Shown: positions 60,144-64,000 of the stretch, piece after piece
Layout: every line of letters begins with the position of its first letter
Numbering within the stretch: position 1 is the first letter of the stretch
Origin: 66-474 sp050737995
Lineage (GTDB): Bacteria; Pseudomonadota; Gammaproteobacteria; Xanthomonadales; Rhodanobacteraceae
Direction of reading: 5' to 3'
Length of the DNA stretch: 64,000 bases
Assembly (NCBI GenBank): GCA_050737995.1
Contig: JBOHYR010000066.1
Coordinates: 53,478-117,477 of the forward strand
Program-made: the position numbers and the translations under genes
The notes under the pieces: generated by a model
Databases searched by the model: none
What the model saw: the letters and a program-made list of their open reading frames with translations, nothing else
What the model was told of the DNA's origin: nothing

Positions 60144-61301
60144 ATGCATCAACCCACAGACGACTTGCGCATCCGTGCGTTCCATCGCCTCAGCACGCCT
60201 GCCGAGATCATGCGCGATTGCGCTATCGACGCGCATGCCAGCGCGACCGTCGTAGCTTGCCGCGATGCTGTACACAGGATTCTTGCCGGCGAGGATGATC
60301 GCGCCATCGTGGTCATCGGGCCGTGTTCGATTCACGACGTCGAGGCCGCGCTTGAGTATGCCCGGCGGCTCACCGTTCAGCGCACACGGTTGGACGACGC
60401 GCTGGAAATCGTGATGCGCGTGTATTTCGAGAAGCCGCGCACCACCACGGGTTGGAAAGGTTTGATCAACGATCCGGATCTGGATGGCAGTTTCCGCATC
60501 GAGAAAGGACTTCGGCTGGCGCGTGGCCTGCTGCGCGACGTCAACCATCTTGGATTGCCGGCGGGTTGCGAGTTTCTGGACATGATCACACCGCAATACA
60601 TCTCGGATCTGGTCGCATGGGGCGCGATCGGTGCGCGCACCACCGAATGCCAGGTGCATCGTGAACTGGCGTCCGGTTTGTCATGTCCTGTCGGCTTCAA
60701 GAATGGTACGGACGGCAATATCCAAATCGCGGCAGATGCGGTGTGTGCGGCCTCGCAGCCGCATCACTTCATGGCGGTTACCAAGGACGGGCGCGCGGCC
60801 ATCGCAGACACCGCCGGCAATGCCGATTGCCACATCACCCTGCGCGGCGGCAAGGCGCCCAACTTCGACGCGGCCAGCGTGGAGGCTGCCTGCACCGTTC
60901 TCGACGAAGCTGGCTTGCCAGCGAGGCTGATGATCGATGCGAGCCACGCCAACAGCGGCAAGTGCCCCGAGAATCAATTAGGGGTCATTGAAAATGTCGC
61001 CACCCAAATCGAATGTGGCGAGCGGCGCATCATCGGCGTGATGGTGGAGAGCCATCTTGTCGCCGGTCGTCAGCGTCTGGTGTCCGGCCAGCCGTTGCGA
61101 TATGGACAAAGCATCACCGATGGCTGCATCGGGTGGGACAGCACTGTGCAGGTGCTGGATCGTTTGGCGCACGCGATCCGCCAGCGTCAAACAATGACGA
61201 GGTATGTCAACAATGTCAGAACCGTACCGCCAAAGCTGGATTCCGGATTGCGGTCGAGCTGGGTCCGGAACGACGGGATGGTAGAGGAGCAATCACGATG
61301 A
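60144..61301 (+). CDS. aroG: 3-deoxy-7-phosphoheptulonate (DAHP) synthase, AroG type
   Basis: The 385-aa class I enzyme joins phosphoenolpyruvate and erythrose 4-phosphate, the first step to aromatic amino acids. MHQPTDDLRIRAF matches the AroG/F/H start. Catalytic and substrate motifs: VIGPCSIHD, KPRTTTGWKGL, GARTTECQVHRELASGLS, GFKNGTDG, DASHANSGK and GVMVESHL. It carries about 35 residues beyond the usual C-terminus (from QTMTRYVNN to EEQSR). The last bases overlap the pheA start. Confidence 0.95.
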   Translation: MHQPTDDLRIRAFHRLSTPAEIMRDCAIDAHASATVVACRDAVHRILAGEDDRAIVVIGPCSIHDVEAALEYARRLTVQRTRLDDALEIVMRVYFEKPRTTTGWKGLINDPDLDGSFRIEKGLRLARGLLRDVNHLGLPAGCEFLDMITPQYISDLVAWGAIGARTTECQVHRELASGLSCPVGFKNGTDGNIQIAADAVCAASQPHHFMAVTKDGRAAIADTAGNADCHITLRGGKAPNFDAASVEAACTVLDEAGLPARLMIDASHANSGKCPENQLGVIENVATQIECGERRIIGVMVESHLVAGRQRLVSGQPLRYGQSITDGCIGWDSTVQVLDRLAHAIRQRQTMTRYVNNVRTVPPKLDSGLRSSWVRNDGMVEEQSR

Positions 61302-62431
61302 CGCCACGCAAGATCCGCGCTTCGAATGTATCCCGGTCCAAGAGCACCACAGCATCGCCTGACTTGGCAGAGGCGCGCGCCGGCATCGACGCCATCGACC
61401 AGCAGATCCAGGCGCTGATCGCGCAGCGTGCGCAGTGGGCGCACGCCGTCGGACGCGCCAAGGGCAAACTCGCGGGGGCGGTTGATTACTATCGACCCGA
61501 GCGTGAGGCGCAGGTCTTGCGCCGGGTGGTCGATCGCAACGATGGCCCGTTGGCCGATGAAGTGCTGGTGCGACTGTTTCGCGAGATCATGTCGGCGTGC
61601 CTCGCGCAGCAGGAGCCGCTCAAGGTCGGCTTCCTTGGCCCCGAAGGCACGTTCTCCGAGCAAGCCGTGTTCAAGCACTTTGGACATTCGGCCAAGGGCT
61701 TCCCGCTGGCCAGCATCGCCGAGGTGTTCGACGAGGTAACGGAAGGCCGCGCGGACTTCGGCGTGGTGCCGGTCGAGAACTCCGGGCAGGGCACGATCCA
61801 GTCCACGCTCGATTTGTTTCTCGGTTCGCCGTTGAAGATCTGTGGCGAGGTGGAGCTGCATGTGCACCAATATCTGCTCTCGCGCGGTGGTCGCATCGAG
61901 GACATTGAACGCGTGTACTCGCACGGCCAGTCGTTGGCCCAATGCCGCGGCTGGTTGCGCCAAAATATGCCGAAGGTCGAATTGCAGGCGCTGTCCAGTA
62001 ATGCCGAAGCCGCACGGCGCGCGCGCATGGCCGACGACGCCGGTGCAATCGCGGGCGAGAACGCCGCACATGCGTATGGACTCAAAATCGTCGCCGGCCC
62101 GATCGAGGACCGCCCGGACAACACCACGCGCTTTCTGGTAATTGGCCGCGCGCTATTCCAGCCTTCTGGCAATGATCGTACTTCACTGTTGGTGTTCGTG
62201 CACGATCAGCCGGGCGCGCTGTACCGAGTGCTGGAACCGCTGGCCCGGCATGGCGTCAGCATGAACCGGATCGAATCGCGCCCCGCGCATACTGGCAAAT
62301 GGCAGTATGTGTTCTTCATCGACGTCAACGGGCACGTCGAAGAATCACCGCTGCGCGAAGCGCTGGCGGAACTTGGCGATTTCGCGGCGCAGGTAACCAT
62401 TCTTGGGTCCTATCCCGTAGCAGTGACGTGA
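61298..62431 (+). CDS. pheA: Chorismate mutase / prephenate dehydratase (P-protein)
   Basis: The 377-aa bifunctional enzyme makes phenylpyruvate. The chorismate mutase domain (ARAGIDAIDQQIQALIAQRAQWAHAVGRAKG) lies at about residues 25-105, the dehydratase domain from KVGFLGPEGTFSEQAV to NTTRFLVIGR (about 107-285), and a C-terminal ACT domain with GAL and ESRP motifs (QPGALYRVLEPLA, NRIESRP) for feedback inhibition by phenylalanine. GAGGAG precedes the ATG at 61298, which overlaps aroG by 4 nt. Confidence 0.96.
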   Translation: MTPRKIRASNVSRSKSTTASPDLAEARAGIDAIDQQIQALIAQRAQWAHAVGRAKGKLAGAVDYYRPEREAQVLRRVVDRNDGPLADEVLVRLFREIMSACLAQQEPLKVGFLGPEGTFSEQAVFKHFGHSAKGFPLASIAEVFDEVTEGRADFGVVPVENSGQGTIQSTLDLFLGSPLKICGEVELHVHQYLLSRGGRIEDIERVYSHGQSLAQCRGWLRQNMPKVELQALSSNAEAARRARMADDAGAIAGENAAHAYGLKIVAGPIEDRPDNTTRFLVIGRALFQPSGNDRTSLLVFVHDQPGALYRVLEPLARHGVSMNRIESRPAHTGKWQYVFFIDVNGHVEESPLREALAELGDFAAQVTILGSYPVAVT

Positions 62432-62941
62432 AACCCAGAACACTTTGGTGGTCTCAGCATTGTCCCCCGGACCGGGAGTCGTGCCGCGGGGTCATGGCGT
62501 GGGCCCACATTGCTGACCGTACTTGAGGGCACCGCTGGTCCGCAACGCGCTGCTGGTAGCCGAATGGTGACCTACGGCCGTATCCGCCAGCAACTTTCCA
62601 GAAAGCAATGAGATGGACTCCTCCCCGCTCTCGGCATCGAGTGCCAGACTGGAGCGATTGAACCAGTCATCAGCGAAGAGGAGTCCCCAACATCTGGTAG
62701 CCGTGACATTGTCAGTGAGATCAGGGCCGACTACCTATAACGGGTCGGTCAGCGACCATTCGTCGACCAAGGATCGCTGTGCGCCAACAGCGGCCAATCG
62801 ACTCCTCGATTGATCTGCCGGAAAGCTGCCTCTCAACCGTGAACAACAGCACCGTATTCAACACGGAGTTCTTGTGCGCACGATGCTACTTACGATCCAC
62901 CCACCATAGTCGACGCACGCACTGTGCAAAAACCGCGGCCG
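62432..62941. other. 510-nt intergenic stretch after pheA
   Basis: Nothing supported is seen. GGACTCCTC (62615-62623) and GAGGAGTCC (62678-62686) form a 9-bp inverted repeat 54 nt apart, with no transposase reading frame between or beside them. No clear terminator follows pheA. Confidence 0.4.
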
Positions 62942-63703
62942 CTACCGCCCACTCGTACTGGCTGCCGCGGGCAGCGCCCGCCCCGGCAGCGGCAAACCGG
63001 CCTGCTTGCACAAGGCGGCAAAACGCGGGTCGTGCTGCCAGGCCTGCACGAAGGGGTCGCTGAGCAGGCCGCTGTTCAGAAAGGCGCCACTGCCAAAATT
63101 CGGATCTTGCTGCGTCCAGGCGCGCTGCAGCCACTCGAACATTTCATCCGGTTGCTTGCGCAGCGCGTACAGGTCGGCAACGGTGTAAGGCTGGGTCTTG
63201 CTGTACTTGGCAATGTATGCGTGCAAGGCCGCATCGGCCTGCTTGCGATCGGGGCCGATCTGTGGCGCCATCGCCCGAATCCACGGTCCGAGCACCGGGT
63301 CGGTTTCTTGCTTGGCGTCACGCACCGCGACAGCGGCATCGCCGCGCAAGATATCGATCTCGGCCAGGTACGAATACATTTGCGGGAAATCCGGCAGCAA
63401 GGTCAGCGCCTTGCGGGTCGCCTGCTCGGCCGCATCGAGCTGGCCTTGCGCCAACAGGACAGTGACCAGACTGGCATAGAAGTCGGGGCGCAGCGGATCG
63501 GTGGCGATGGCTTTGCGATACAGCTCGGCAGCCGGCTGCAGTTGCCCGAGGTTCGCATATCCGCCGGCCAGGAAACTCATGACGCTGCCATCGTTCGGCG
63601 CCAGCGCGTAGGCCCGCTGGTACTCGGCCAGCGCCCCCACGGGATCGTGGTCGACGAACGCATAGGGGGTTCGATTTTTTGGAACTCCGCTTTGAGCTTG
63701 GGT
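62942..63703 (-). pseudogene. 5'-truncated TPR-repeat protein
   Basis: The frame opens right after a stop (63704-63706) with no proper start and reads NRTPYAFVDHDPVGALAEYQ, then TPR units (ALAEYQRAYALAPNDGSVMSFLAGGYANLGQ, AAELYRKAIATDP, AAEQATRKALTLLPD). The C-terminal part (QPDEMFEWLQRAWTQQDP, DPFVQAWQHDPRFAALCKQAGLP) is typical of the end of large regulators that carry an N-terminal winged helix and many TPRs. Only the last 250 or so residues remain, so it is most likely a remnant; a GTG at 63640 could start a shorter product. Confidence 0.6.
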
Positions 63704-63713
63704 TCAATATCGA

Positions 63714-64000
63714 TTATTTCGGTACCGCGCGATGGATGCGTTGATCAACCTGCATTGCCGATAGGCGTGCTGGTGCAAGTGATGCCGCATCGAAGCCGGT
63801 GGCGAGCACGTCTTCCGGAGGTTGGACTTTCAGTATCAACGCTGACGCGACCCGGCCCATCGCCGGCGCAGATTGGATGCCGTAGCCACCCAATGCGGCC
63901 AGCCAGAAAAACCCCTCCAACGCCGGATCGTAGCCCACTACCGGGGTGCGGTCGGCGACGAAGCAGCGCAAGCCGGCCCACTTTTGCCGAACGTGCGTGA
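63714..64000 (-). CDS. FAD-dependent (DAO-family) oxidoreductase, C-terminal part, runs off the window
   Basis: The last 95 or so residues are visible: VRQKWAGLRCFVADRTPVVG, then DPALEGFFWLAALGGYGIQSAPAMG and a tail ending AVPK. The G-L-R-x-F-V/T-A-D-R-x-P-V-x-G and G-G-Y-G-I-Q-x-A-P-A patterns are those of D-amino acid oxidase-like glycine/sarcosine oxidoreductases. The FAD-binding N-terminus lies beyond position 64000. Its end is 10 nt from the TPR remnant. Confidence 0.7.
   Translation of the reverse strand, partial: THVRQKWAGLRCFVADRTPVVGYDPALEGFFWLAALGGYGIQSAPAMGRVASALILKVQPPEDVLATGFDAASLAPARLSAMQVDQRIHRAVPK

Noticed and set aside
62615..62686. 9-bp inverted repeat GGACTCCTC/GAGGAGTCC as ends of an insertion sequence
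   Set aside because: Only 54 nt lie between the arms, with no transposase remnant or target duplication; chance or a weak hairpin is more likely.

Overview
The window is about 64 kb of a high-GC gammaproteobacterial chromosome. Gene order (ruvC-ruvA-kup-kup-ruvB-ybgC-tolQRAB-pal-cpoB-queC, birA-coaX, a PepSY gene in front of phoP-phoQ) and the large TonB-dependent receptor point to the order Lysobacterales (Xanthomonadales), probably a Rhodanobacter/Dyella-like member. That placement is inferred from gene order and protein style; no search was run.

Layout. 1-41,140 is core genome. It holds the tail of a type II secretion operon (gspF end, gspG), a glycosyltransferase, def, a Tat-exported metallo-hydrolase, valS, the cell-shape operon mreB-mreC-mreD-mrdA-rodA (minus strand), a PfkB kinase, secreted and lipoprotein genes, dusA, PepSY-phoP-phoQ, birA-coaX, a SPOR protein, tRNA-Thr, an Hpt protein, arginase, a PAS-GGDEF protein with an altered GGDEF motif, aspS, yebC, the ruv genes with two tandem K+ uptake genes, the Tol-Pal envelope operon, queC and tRNA-Lys.

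41,141-59,770, directly downstream of tRNA-Lys, looks accessory. It has gene remnants, a LysR regulator divergent from a decayed receptor 5' end and an intact TonB-dependent receptor of visibly lower GC, then a same-strand catabolic cluster: class III aminotransferase, mmsA, an aldehyde dehydrogenase, an exported P1-family (DmpA/BapA-like) peptidase, a 3-hydroxyisobutyrate-dehydrogenase-like enzyme, a tartrate/D-malate-type decarboxylating dehydrogenase, an amidase, a DUF3311 protein and a sodium:solute symporter. A second, divergent type III pantothenate kinase follows. Taken together these enzymes match, step for step, the biochemically known but poorly gene-assigned route for using pantothenate (vitamin B5) as a carbon and nitrogen source: amide hydrolysis to pantoate and beta-alanine; pantoate to 4-dehydropantoate to 3,3-dimethylmalate to 2-oxoisovalerate; beta-alanine to malonate semialdehyde to acetyl-CoA. 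This is the main discovery candidate and is an inference from family functions.

59,771-64,000 returns to core genes. aroG and pheA overlap and are preceded by what looks like a complete transcription attenuator: a 27-codon leader whose codons 9-15 read Tyr-Phe-Trp-Phe-Tyr-Gly-Tyr, mutually exclusive RNA pairings, and an intrinsic terminator. The right edge holds a 5'-truncated TPR gene and the C-terminal end of an FAD-dependent oxidoreductase.

No rRNA, CRISPR array or intact insertion sequence was seen.
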